Part shown: positions 1 to 6,635 of the stretch, in pieces
Layout of the letters: each line of letters begins with the position of its first letter
How positions within the stretch are numbered: position 1 is the first letter of the stretch
Origin: Lysobacterales bacterium
GTDB lineage: Bacteria; Pseudomonadota; Gammaproteobacteria; Xanthomonadales; SZUA-36
Direction of reading: 5' to 3'
Assembly: GCA_009692275.1 (NCBI GenBank)
Contig: SHZL01000141.1
Coordinates: 1-7,267 of the forward strand
Length of the DNA stretch: 7,267 bases
Made by a program: the position numbers and the translations under genes
Notes under the pieces: model-generated
What the model saw: only the letters and a program-made list of their open reading frames with translations
What the model was told of the DNA's origin: nothing
Databases searched by the model: none

Positions 1-78
1 ACGGTGCGCAAGCCGGATGCTTCGCGTTCCCGTAGCCGCGAAGTCTATTTACTGGCTCAGGGACACAAGGTCGGTTAA
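1..78 (+). CDS. rlmE: RlmE (FtsJ/RrmJ) 23S rRNA 2'-O-ribose methyltransferase, C-terminal fragment
   Basis: The first 78 bases are an open frame of 25 codons ending in TAA at 76-78. It encodes the end of a protein containing V-R-K-P-D-A-S-R-S-R-S-R-E-V-Y. This closely matches the C-terminal strand of RlmE, where the family has KPxxSRxRSREVY. The family is an S-adenosylmethionine-dependent methyltransferase that modifies U2552 of 23S rRNA in the 50S subunit. The catalytic K-D-K-E residues lie upstream of the window and cannot be checked. Identification also rests on context: rlmE directly precedes ftsH in most gammaproteobacteria, and ftsH starts 59 bases downstream here. The piece is partial only because the window begins inside it. 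Confidence 0.88.
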   Translation, partial: TVRKPDASRSRSREVYLLAQGHKVG

Positions 79-124
79 ATTGATCTCTCGGCTTGAGCAA
101 TCCAGCACGTCTCAACATAGATTT

Positions 125-130
125 AGAGGA
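125..130 (+). promoter_or_regulatory. Ribosome binding site deciding the ftsH start
   Basis: AGAGGA at 125-130 is a good Shine-Dalgarno match, seven bases before the TTG at 138. No comparable purine tract precedes the alternative in-frame TTG at 93. This site is the main reason for choosing the internal start for ftsH. Confidence 0.75.
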
Positions 131-137
131 AACTGAT

Positions 138-2057
138 TTGAACGACCTTGCCAAGAATCTGCTCACCTGGGCGATCATCGCCATTGTGCTGGTTTCTATT
201 TTCAATCATTACGCTAATGTCACTGCGGTGACCGACACGGTGTCCTATTCACAGTTCCTGGCAAACGTGCGCTCCGGGCAGGTGGCCCAGGTGCGTATCG
301 AAAGCACCGGCAGTGGCAACCAGGTTTCCGGGCGAACTTCTGATGGCAAGGATTTCCAGACGTTCGGCCCACCTGACCAAAAGCTGGTTGACGACCTGGT
401 TGAAAACCAAGTCGACATCACTGCCGAGCCTCCGGCTGAGCGCTCGGTGCTGGTTGACCTCATTCTTGGTGTTGCTCCCATCCTTCTGCTGATCGGGGTT
501 TGGGTCTATTTCATGCGCCAGATGCAGGGAGGCGGTGCCGGTCGCGGAGCCATGTCGTTTGGCAAAAGCAGGGCCAAGTTGCAGGGCGAAGACCAGGTAA
601 AAATCACGTTTGCGGATGTCGCCGGTGTGGAAGAGGCCAAGGAAGAAGTCGGTGAACTGGTCGAGTTCCTGCGCAACCCGGGCAAATTCCAGAAGCTGGG
701 CGGGCACATTCCGCGCGGAGTGCTCATGGTGGGCGCGCCGGGTACAGGTAAGACTCTGCTTGCCAAGGCCATTGCCGGTGAGGCCAAAGTCCCGTTCTTT
801 TCAATTTCAGGCTCGGATTTTGTCGAGATGTTCGTGGGCGTAGGCGCGTCCCGGGTGCGCGACATGTTTGACCAGGCGAAAAAGCATGCACCGTGCATCA
901 TCTTTATCGATGAAATCGACGCAGTTGGCCGCCACCGGGGCGCCGGGTTGGGCGGAGGCCATGATGAGCGGGAGCAAACACTCAACCAGCTATTGGTGGA
1001 AATGGATGGCTTCGAGGGCGGTGACGGAGTCATCGTAATTGCAGCAACCAACCGGCCGGATGTGCTGGACCCGGCTTTGCTGCGGCCGGGCCGGTTTGAC
1101 CGGCAGGTGTATGTGCCTCTGCCGGACATTCGTGGACGCGAAGCCATACTCAAGGTTCACATGCGCAAAGTGCCGCTGGCGGAGGACGTCGTGGCCAAGG
1201 TCATCGCGCGGGGCACCCCGGGTTTCTCCGGCGCCGACCTGGCAAACCTCGTGAACGAGGCTGCCTTGTTCGCTGCCCGGGACAACGCCAAGTCCGTGAG
1301 CATGGAGCACCTGGACCGTGCCAAGGACAAGATCCTTATGGGCACTGAACGCCGTTCCATGGTGATGTCGGAACAAGAGAAGAATCTTACTGCCTACCAT
1401 GAAGCCGGTCATGCGATAGTCGGACGTCTCGTGCCGGAGCACGATCCGGTTTACAAGGTATCCATCATTCCGCGGGGAAGGGCTCTGGGAGTGACCATGT
1501 TTCTGCCGGAGCAGGACAAGTACAGTGTTTCGAAAAAACAACTGGAGAGCCAACTGGCCAGCTTGTTTGGCGGCCGGGTCGCGGAAGAACTTGTTTTCGG
1601 CGCGGAGAATGTAACCACCGGCGCGTCAAATGACATTGAGCGGGCCACCAACATCGCGCGCAACATGACTACGAAATGGGGACTGACTGACAAGCTGGGA
1701 CCCCAGACCTATGCCGAAGACGAGGACGAAGTATTTCTGGGTCGCTCGGTGACTCAGCACAAGCATGTTTCTGATGACACTGCGCGCCTGATTGATGAAC
1801 AGATTCGAACCATTATTGAGACGGCGCATGGCACTGCCCAGACGCTGCTGCGGGCACACCTTACACAACTGCACAGCATGGCGGACGCCTTGAGGAAGTA
1901 TGAGTCTATTAATGGCGACCAAATTACCCAGATCATGGCGGGTCTCGAGCCGGATCCACCAGAAGGCTGGAATGACAACGAACCGGACACCAAGACAAGC
2001 AGTAACGATGACCGGGACGTAAAATCCCCAATCGGTGGCCCGGCAGAACAGGTCTAG
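138..2057 (+). CDS. ftsH: FtsH, ATP-dependent inner-membrane zinc metalloprotease (AAA+), 639 aa
   Basis: FtsH is a hexameric inner-membrane protease that extracts and degrades unassembled membrane proteins and regulatory proteins such as LpxC and sigma-32 in E. coli. Numbering is from the TTG at 138. A first membrane segment lies at about residues 6-22. A periplasmic domain follows, then a second membrane segment at about 109-130 ending in F-M-R-Q-M-Q-G-G. The AAA+ module shows Walker A GAPGTGKT at 199-206, pore motif F232-V-G, Walker B ending D258-E259, and the second region of homology with arginines R316, R319 and R322. The protease site is H421-E-A-G-H425, with D499 in TGASND as the probable third zinc ligand. 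The tail ends in a conserved-looking P-I-G-G-P-A. Length fits the family (about 640 aa). The frame stays open to a TTG at 93, but the 138 start gives M-N-D-L-A-K-N, the usual Pseudomonas-type N-terminus, and has a good ribosome binding site. It lies 59 bases after rlmE and 22 before folP, so co-transcription is likely. Confidence 0.97.
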   Translation: MNDLAKNLLTWAIIAIVLVSIFNHYANVTAVTDTVSYSQFLANVRSGQVAQVRIESTGSGNQVSGRTSDGKDFQTFGPPDQKLVDDLVENQVDITAEPPAERSVLVDLILGVAPILLLIGVWVYFMRQMQGGGAGRGAMSFGKSRAKLQGEDQVKITFADVAGVEEAKEEVGELVEFLRNPGKFQKLGGHIPRGVLMVGAPGTGKTLLAKAIAGEAKVPFFSISGSDFVEMFVGVGASRVRDMFDQAKKHAPCIIFIDEIDAVGRHRGAGLGGGHDEREQTLNQLLVEMDGFEGGDGVIVIAATNRPDVLDPALLRPGRFDRQVYVPLPDIRGREAILKVHMRKVPLAEDVVAKVIARGTPGFSGADLANLVNEAALFAARDNAKSVSMEHLDRAKDKILMGTERRSMVMSEQEKNLTAYHEAGHAIVGRLVPEHDPVYKVSIIPRGRALGVTMFLPEQDKYSVSKKQLESQLASLFGGRVAEELVFGAENVTTGASNDIERATNIARNMTTKWGLTDKLGPQTYAEDEDEVFLGRSVTQHKHVSDDTARLIDEQIRTIIETAHGTAQTLLRAHLTQLHSMADALRKYESINGDQITQIMAGLEPDPPEGWNDNEPDTKTSSNDDRDVKSPIGGPAEQV

Positions 2058-2068
2058 GCTCTCGACGT

Positions 2069-2073
2069 AGAGG
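2069..2073 (+). promoter_or_regulatory. Ribosome binding site of folP
   Basis: AGAGG at 2069-2073 lies six bases before the folP ATG at 2080. It supports that start even though it gives a short N-terminus. It sits in the 22-base gap after the ftsH stop, with no room for a separate terminator and promoter. Confidence 0.65.
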
Positions 2074-2079
2074 TTTGAC

Positions 2080-2889
2080 ATGAAGCTCCGTGGTCGGGGC
2101 CGCCCTTGGGTCATGGGTGTGCTTAACACAACGCCTGACTCATTTTCCGATGGGGGCCAGTGGAGCGATTCCGACCGGGCGCTGCAGCATGCTCTGGACA
2201 TGTTTGCGGCCGGAGCGGACATCATTGATGTTGGTGGAGAATCATCGAGGCCCGGTTCTTTGCCGGTTTCCCCGGAAGAAGAGATTGCCCGCACGGTTCC
2301 CCTGATCCGCCGAATGAAATCTGAACTGGATATAGCCGTTTCGATCGATACAAGTAAACCCGAGGTCATGCTGGCGGCGGTTGGAGCAGGCGCGGACATG
2401 ATCAACGATGTTTTCGCTCTGCAGCAGCCGGGCGCTCTGGAAATGGCGGCCAGTTTGAATGTGCCCGTCTGCCTTGTGCACATGCATGGCATACCGCGCA
2501 CCATGCAGGCAGCGCCGCACTACCAGGACGTAGTTTCACACGTTCAGGGTTTTCTTCTGGGCCGGGTCGCGGCATGCCGGGCTGCCGGTATGTTGGATGA
2601 CGCAATCGTGCTCGACCCCGGGTTCGGTTTTGGCAAGACATTTCTGCACAATCTCGAGCTGTTCCGGGCATTACCGCGTTTATCTGAAATGGGTTTCCCC
2701 CTGCTGGTCGGGGTCTCGCGCAAATCCATGTTGGGAGAAATCACCGGGAAGGCTGTGCAACAGCGAATGCCGGCCTCCATCGTGGCGGCAATTCTGGCAG
2801 CCCAGCTGGGTGCCGCAATCGTGCGGGTGCACGATGTCAGTGAAACCGTGGACGCCCTGAAAACCTTGGCGGCGCTTTCGGCTGGATAA
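2080..2889 (+). CDS. folP: Dihydropteroate synthase, 269 aa
   Basis: FolP is a cytosolic TIM-barrel enzyme. It condenses 6-hydroxymethyl-7,8-dihydropterin diphosphate with p-aminobenzoate to give dihydropteroate in folate synthesis, and is the target of sulfonamides. Motifs appear in family order: V-M-G-V-L-N16-T-T-P-D-S-F-S-D-G-G (11-26), D50-V-G-G-E-S-S-R-P-G (50-59), S-I-D90-T-S-K-P-E (88-95), I-N109-D-V (108-111), H134-M-H-G, D179-P-G-F-G-F-G-K186, S213-R-K215-S, and R249-V-H251-D-V. The pterin and phosphate ligands known in the family (Asn of the N-T-T-P loop, the DPGFGFGK Asp and Lys, the SRK Lys, and the RVH Arg and His) are all present, so the enzyme should be active. The N-terminal lead before the first strand is short, but the ATG has a good ribosome binding site. 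Chromosomal folP after ftsH and before glmM is the usual arrangement. Nothing suggests a mobile sul gene. Confidence 0.97.
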   Translation: MKLRGRGRPWVMGVLNTTPDSFSDGGQWSDSDRALQHALDMFAAGADIIDVGGESSRPGSLPVSPEEEIARTVPLIRRMKSELDIAVSIDTSKPEVMLAAVGAGADMINDVFALQQPGALEMAASLNVPVCLVHMHGIPRTMQAAPHYQDVVSHVQGFLLGRVAACRAAGMLDDAIVLDPGFGFGKTFLHNLELFRALPRLSEMGFPLLVGVSRKSMLGEITGKAVQQRMPASIVAAILAAQLGAAIVRVHDVSETVDALKTLAALSAG

Positions 2890-2923
2890 CACGCAAGACT
2901 GAAACTGGGGTTAGAATCAGCGC

Positions 2924-4342
2924 ATGGATAGAAAGTACTTTGGTACCGATGGTGTTCGCGGCCGGGTTGGGGAGGCGCCTATAACCGCGGACTTCATGCT
3001 GCGGTTGGGCCGGGCAGCCGGGGTGGTCCTGGCCAAAGGCCAGAAAAGGGCCGTGGTCATCGGCAAGGACACGCGAATATCCGGCTATATGTTCGAGTCT
3101 GCCCTGGAAGCAGGCCTGGCTGCCGCAGGCGCCAATATACTGCTGCTTGGGCCCATGCCAACACCCGGCGTGGCCTACCTGACGCGGACGCTTTACGCTT
3201 GCGCGGGAATTGTCATTTCGGCTTCGCACAACCCCTACCTCGACAATGGCATCAAGTTCTTCTCGGCCGACGGAGAGAAGCTGCCGGATGATGTCGAGGC
3301 TGCAATCGAGCTGGAACTTGACCAGCCGTTTGTCACCGTCGAATCGGCCAGGCTGGGCAGGGCCTCCCGGGTAGATGACGCAGCTGGCCGCTACATCGAA
3401 TTCTGCAAAGGAACCACTCCTTTCGGTATGTCGCTGGGAGGTTTGAAAATCACCCTTGATTGTGCGAATGGAGCTACCTACAAGGTCGCGCCTGCCGTGT
3501 TGCGCGAACTGGGCGCGAAGGTGAACACAATCGCTGCCGACCCCAATGGCATGAACATAAACCAAAACTGCGGTTCTACCGAACCCGAGCAGATGCGGCA
3601 GGCAGTCATCAGTCGCGGTTCTGACCTGGGCATCGCGTTGGACGGAGATGGCGACCGCGTGGTGATGGCGGACAGCCAGGGCACCCTGGTTGATGGTGAT
3701 GAGTTGTTATATATCCTTGCCATGGCGCGTAAAAATGCCGGCACCCTCGTTGGGGGGGTGGTGGGGACCGTGATGACCAACCTCGGCCTGGAGCTTGCTC
3801 TGGCTGAGCATGGAATCGCGTTTGAGCGTTCACCGGTTGGTGACCGGCACATACACCGAGCCTTGATTCGTAACGGGTGGAAACTGGGTGGTGAGGCGTC
3901 CGGCCACTTGCTTTGCCTTGATCGCACCAGCACCGGAGACGGTCTGGTAAGTGCCTTGCAGGTACTGGAGGTAATGGTCACCACCGGCAAAAGCCTGGCT
4001 GAACTCAGGCAGGGTTTCCGAAAATTCCCGCAGACGATGATCAACGTTCCGGTTGGTGATAACGGCCGTCAAATGCTGGGCCAGTCCGAACGCATCAAGG
4101 AAGCCGTGAAGACCATAGAGGCTGAGCTGAACGGGATGGGGCGCGTTATCCTGCGCTCCTCAGGTACCGAGCCCCTGATTCGCGTTACCCTTGAAGGTCA
4201 TGATCCGGCCCAGGTGCAGCGCCTGGCGCAACAGCTGGCGGACACGGTTCGGGAAGAATTACAGGGCTCATCTTCTTATGGTTGCAAAACCCCAAGGTCT
4301 TTACCTACTTTCGTGAATGCTGCGACCGCCTGGTCCAGCTGA
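2924..4342 (+). CDS. glmM: Phosphoglucosamine mutase with an unusual C-terminal tail, 472 aa
   Basis: GlmM interconverts glucosamine-6-phosphate and glucosamine-1-phosphate, the step between GlmS and GlmU toward UDP-GlcNAc for peptidoglycan and LPS. All four signatures of the alpha-D-phosphohexomutase family are present: Y-F-G-T-D-G-V-R-G near residues 4-12; the phosphoserine loop S-A-S101-H-N-P with S101 as the phosphorylated residue; the metal loop D240-G-D242-G-D244-R; the sugar loop G-E324-A-S326-G-H (323-328); and the phosphate-binding loop R411-S-S-G-T-E-P-L-I-R420. The start is fixed by the K-Y-F-G-T-D-G N-terminus, but upstream purines are poor: GGGG at 2907-2910 is 13 bases away, so translation may be coupled to folP, which ends 34 bases before. 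Family members usually end near 445-450 residues. Here the frame continues from about residue 449 to 472, and its last 67 bases overlap the 3' end of kbl on the other strand. The core is a confident call; whether the tail is functional is unknown. Confidence 0.96.
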   Translation: MDRKYFGTDGVRGRVGEAPITADFMLRLGRAAGVVLAKGQKRAVVIGKDTRISGYMFESALEAGLAAAGANILLLGPMPTPGVAYLTRTLYACAGIVISASHNPYLDNGIKFFSADGEKLPDDVEAAIELELDQPFVTVESARLGRASRVDDAAGRYIEFCKGTTPFGMSLGGLKITLDCANGATYKVAPAVLRELGAKVNTIAADPNGMNINQNCGSTEPEQMRQAVISRGSDLGIALDGDGDRVVMADSQGTLVDGDELLYILAMARKNAGTLVGGVVGTVMTNLGLELALAEHGIAFERSPVGDRHIHRALIRNGWKLGGEASGHLLCLDRTSTGDGLVSALQVLEVMVTTGKSLAELRQGFRKFPQTMINVPVGDNGRQMLGQSERIKEAVKTIEAELNGMGRVILRSSGTEPLIRVTLEGHDPAQVQRLAQQLADTVREELQGSSSYGCKTPRSLPTFVNAATAWSS

Positions 4343-5481
4343 ACAGCCGTGTGAGCAGCTGAAACCTGCACCCGGATACGTGCCTCTCCCTGGGGTACAA
4401 CCGGGAAAAAAAATCCAATCACATAAATACCTTCATCGAGTAATCGCCGGGCAAACTCCTGGGCAAGGGAAGCGTCATACAACATCACCGGAACAATGGG
4501 GTGTTCACCCGGTTTGATATCAAAGCCAGCAGCGGTCATCTGTGCCCGGAAATACGTGGTATTCCGCTCCAGTGTGTCACGCAATTCGGTGGAGGAATTG
4601 AGCAACTCAAACACCCGCAAGGAAGCTGCCACCAGGGCAGGAGGCAAGCTATTGGAAAACAGGTAGGGGCGTGAGCGCTGGCGCAACAGGTCTATGATGG
4701 GCTTGTGGCCGGTGGTGAAACCACCGGAGCCCCCACCCAGGGCTTTGCCAAGGGTTGAAGTAAAGATGTCTACCTTGCCCATGACGCCGCGATGCTCGGC
4801 CGACCCCCGCCCGTTACGGCCAATAAAGCCGGTAGCGTGGCTGTCATCCACCATCAGCAGGGCGTTATATTGGTCGGCCAGCGCACAGATCTCGTCCAGT
4901 TTTGCGATGTAGCCATCCATGCTGAATACGCCATCGGTGGCAATCAGGCGGGTACGGCAATGCCGGGTGTGTTGAAGAATTTCCTCCAGGGCCACCATGT
5001 CACTGTTGGGGTAGCGGTGCCTTTCGGCCTTGCACAGGCGAATACCGTCAATGATCGAAGCGTGGTTCAAAGCGTCTGATATGACCGCATCTTCTTCGCC
5101 AAGCAAAGTCTCAAACAAACCTCCATTGGCGTCGAAGCAGGAGGAATAGAGAATTGTATCTTCTGTTCCGAAAAAAGCAGAAATGGTCCGCTCGAGATTC
5201 TTGTGCAAGTCCTGTGTGCCGCAAATGAAGCGAACGCTGGCCATGCCAAATCCGTGGTCACCCAATGCATGTTTGGCCGCAGCTATTACTTCGGGGTGGT
5301 CTGCAAGGCCGAGGTAGTTGTTGGCGCAGAAATTCACTACGGTTGCAGCGCCCTGAACCCGGATAGCGACACCTTGTGGCGAGGTGATGATGCGCTCGGT
5401 CTTGTACAACCCGGCCGCCTTGATTTCCTCCAGGGTGTCCTGGAAACGCTTGAGCGTTGCAGCTACAGCTGTATTGGTCAT
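4276..5481 (-). CDS. kbl: 2-amino-3-ketobutyrate CoA ligase (glycine C-acetyltransferase), 401 aa
   Basis: Kbl is a PLP-dependent alpha-oxoamine synthase-type enzyme. It cleaves 2-amino-3-oxobutyrate with CoA to glycine and acetyl-CoA, the second step of threonine breakdown. Visible elements: H-G-F-G-M-A-S-V-R-F-I-C-G-T (76-89), the S-C-F-D-A-N-G-G stretch (114-121), D-A-L-N-H-A-S-I-I-D-G (136-146), cofactor motif D212-D-S-H-A-T-G-F (212-219), and the PLP-binding lysine K246 in T-L-G-K-A-L-G-G. The C-terminal R368-I-R-V-Q-V-S-A-A-H is also typical. Length fits the family (about 398 aa). The wording F-C-A-N-N-Y-L-G-L and the tdh partner favour Kbl over the related BioF, HemA or Spt enzymes. 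The ATG lies three bases after the tdh stop (TGA ACC ATG), so coupled translation is likely; only a loosely placed GGGA precedes it. The end overlaps the glmM tail by 67 bases, tail to tail. Confidence 0.97.
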   Translation of the reverse strand: MTNTAVAATLKRFQDTLEEIKAAGLYKTERIITSPQGVAIRVQGAATVVNFCANNYLGLADHPEVIAAAKHALGDHGFGMASVRFICGTQDLHKNLERTISAFFGTEDTILYSSCFDANGGLFETLLGEEDAVISDALNHASIIDGIRLCKAERHRYPNSDMVALEEILQHTRHCRTRLIATDGVFSMDGYIAKLDEICALADQYNALLMVDDSHATGFIGRNGRGSAEHRGVMGKVDIFTSTLGKALGGGSGGFTTGHKPIIDLLRQRSRPYLFSNSLPPALVAASLRVFELLNSSTELRDTLERNTTYFRAQMTAAGFDIKPGEHPIVPVMLYDASLAQEFARRLLDEGIYVIGFFFPVVPQGEARIRVQVSAAHTAVQLDQAVAAFTKVGKDLGVLQP

Positions 5482-5484
5482 GGT

Positions 5485-6528
5485 TCAGATTTTCCCGGTC
5501 CAGTCGCAAACTACTTTGCCACACTCTCCGGAGCGCATCAGCTGGAAGCCGAGTTCAAAGTCCTCAATCGGAATGTGATGGGTAAGCACCCGCCCAAGCG
5601 GAAACCCCGTCAGCACCATTTGCGTCATCTTGTACCAGGTTTCGTACATGCGTCGGCCATATATCCCTTGCAGTTGCAGTCCCTTGAAGATGATTTGGTC
5701 CCAGTCGCAACCCGTGCCTTCCGGCAACAGGCCCAGCAATGCGACTTTGCCGCCGTGGTACATGTGGTGTAACAGGTCATTGAAGGCGCGCGAGTTGCCC
5801 GACATCTCCAGCCCGATATCAAAGCCTTCAATTTTGAGCTCGGAAACTACATCCGCGATGGACTCCCGCTGGACATTTACGATCCGGCTTGCCCCCATTT
5901 CCCGGGCCAGTGCCAGGCGGTAGTCATTGACATCCGTCACCACAACGTGGCGGGCTCCGACGTGGCGGCAAATGCCTGCGGCGATGATGCCGATCGGGCC
6001 AGCGCCGGTAATCAGCACGTCTTCGCCTACGAGGTCAAATTGCAGGGCACAATGTGCAGCGTTGCCAAAGGGATCGAAAAATGCTGCCAGTTCGGAGGGG
6101 ATCTCGGGTGGAATTGGCCAAAGGTTTGATGCCGGAACGACCACAAACTCAGCGAACGCGCCGTTGCGGTTGACCCCGATTCCAATGGTGTTTGGGCAAA
6201 AATGCGGGCGGCCGGCGCGGCAATTGCGGCAATGGCCGCACACCACGTGGCCTTCAGCAGAAACCCTGTCGCCAACCTTGTACCCGGTGACGCCGGCGCC
6301 CAGTGCCTGAATATGTCCAACAAATTCGTGCCCGATGGTCAAACCCGGGTGGATGGTGCGCTGAGCCCAGTCATCCCAGTTGTAAATATGTACATCAGTC
6401 CCGCAAATGGCGGTTTTTTCGAGCTTTATCAGGACTTCGTTGGTGCCCGGCTCGGGTATGGGAACCTCTTCCATCCAGATGCCGATACCCGGTTTGCTCT
6501 TCACCAGTGCGCGCATCATTGAGCTCAT
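5485..6528 (-). CDS. tdh: L-threonine 3-dehydrogenase, zinc-dependent, 347 aa
   Basis: Tdh oxidises L-threonine to 2-amino-3-oxobutyrate with NAD+ and belongs to the zinc medium-chain dehydrogenase family. The catalytic zinc site is visible as C42-G-T-D-V-H with H67-E68 (G-H-E). The structural zinc site is C97-x2-C100-x2-C103-x7-C111. The Rossmann motif is G175-A-G-P-I-G180, with the acidic D199 (T-D-V-N) that selects NAD over NADP. Phrases such as T-A-I-C-G-T-D-V-H-I-Y-N-W-D, F-D-P-F-G-N-A and E-T-W-Y-K-M are diagnostic for Tdh rather than a generic alcohol dehydrogenase. In-frame ATGs also occur at codons 4 and 5. The first ATG is preferred because it has a strong ribosome binding site, at the cost of about six residues compared with E. 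coli Tdh. It is the first gene of the tdh-kbl operon and diverges from miaB. Confidence 0.97.
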   Translation of the reverse strand: MSSMMRALVKSKPGIGIWMEEVPIPEPGTNEVLIKLEKTAICGTDVHIYNWDDWAQRTIHPGLTIGHEFVGHIQALGAGVTGYKVGDRVSAEGHVVCGHCRNCRAGRPHFCPNTIGIGVNRNGAFAEFVVVPASNLWPIPPEIPSELAAFFDPFGNAAHCALQFDLVGEDVLITGAGPIGIIAAGICRHVGARHVVVTDVNDYRLALAREMGASRIVNVQRESIADVVSELKIEGFDIGLEMSGNSRAFNDLLHHMYHGGKVALLGLLPEGTGCDWDQIIFKGLQLQGIYGRRMYETWYKMTQMVLTGFPLGRVLTHHIPIEDFELGFQLMRSGECGKVVCDWTGKI

Positions 6529-6533
6529 GTCTT

Positions 6534-6538
6534 CTCCT
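6534..6538 (-). promoter_or_regulatory. Ribosome binding site of tdh
   Basis: On the minus strand AGGAG (complement of 6534-6538) lies five bases before the ATG at 6528. This is the strongest Shine-Dalgarno match in the window and supports the longest tdh start over the ATGs at codons 4 and 5. Confidence 0.75.
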
Positions 6539-6557
6539 GTTTGCCGGCCAACGACAA

Positions 6558-6598
6558 CCCGCCCAAGAGGCCGGTAGCGTGGCAGTGGCGGGCTCTTG
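6558..6598. repeat. Interleaved inverted repeats in the tdh leader region
   Basis: CCCGCC (6558-6563) is followed directly by CAAGAG (6564-6569). After 17 bases come their perfect reverse complements in the same order, GGCGGG (6587-6592) then CTCTTG (6593-6598). Each pair could form a 6-bp stem, but the order A-B-A'-B' with no linking bases means both stems cannot easily form together. The segment would be in the tdh 5' leader if the candidate tdh promoter is right. No U-tract follows on either strand, so it is not a standard terminator. Function is unknown and chance is possible. Confidence 0.5.
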
Positions 6599-6603
6599 AG
6601 TGT

Positions 6604-6635
6604 ATTCTACGCGGTCCAAAACATTGCAGGATAAT
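6604..6635. promoter_or_regulatory. Candidate divergent promoters for tdh (-) and miaB (+)
   Basis: The 167 bases between tdh and miaB must hold any promoter for these two divergent units. On the plus strand GATAAT at 6630-6635 matches a sigma-70 -10 box in five of six positions and would give miaB a leader of about 55 bases. On the minus strand TAGAAT (complement of 6604-6609) also matches five of six and would serve tdh. Neither has a convincing TTGACA-like -35 box at 16-18 bases, so this is a weak call. If both are used, each -35 zone would overlap the other promoter's -10. Confidence 0.3.

Noticed and set aside
1626..2504. 292-codon open frame on the minus strand across the ftsH-folP junction
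   Set aside because: It is antisense to two well-supported genes and has a low-complexity, serine/arginine-rich composition typical of shadow frames.
2080..2889. folP as a sulfonamide-resistance (sul-like) gene
   Set aside because: It sits in the normal ftsH-folP-glmM context with chromosomal-type DHPS motifs. E-S-S-R-P-G instead of E-S-T-R-P-G is an ordinary natural variant.
2889..2923. Separate promoter for glmM (TAGAAT at 2912-2917)
   Set aside because: The -10-like hexamer lies only six bases before the glmM start codon, with no -35 box upstream. Read-through from folP is more likely.
4260..4345. Intrinsic terminator between the convergent genes glmM and kbl
   Set aside because: I found no GC-rich hairpin followed by a T-tract on either strand. 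The coding frames overlap, leaving no free intergenic space.
4317..4517. Open frame of 66 codons on the plus strand after glmM, overlapping kbl
   Set aside because: It is antisense to the conserved C-terminal coding region of kbl, has no ribosome binding site, and encodes no recognisable motif.
5203..5772. 189-codon open frame on the plus strand spanning the kbl-tdh junction
   Set aside because: It is the complement of two confidently identified genes. Its length reflects GC-rich codon structure, and the product has no domain I recognise.
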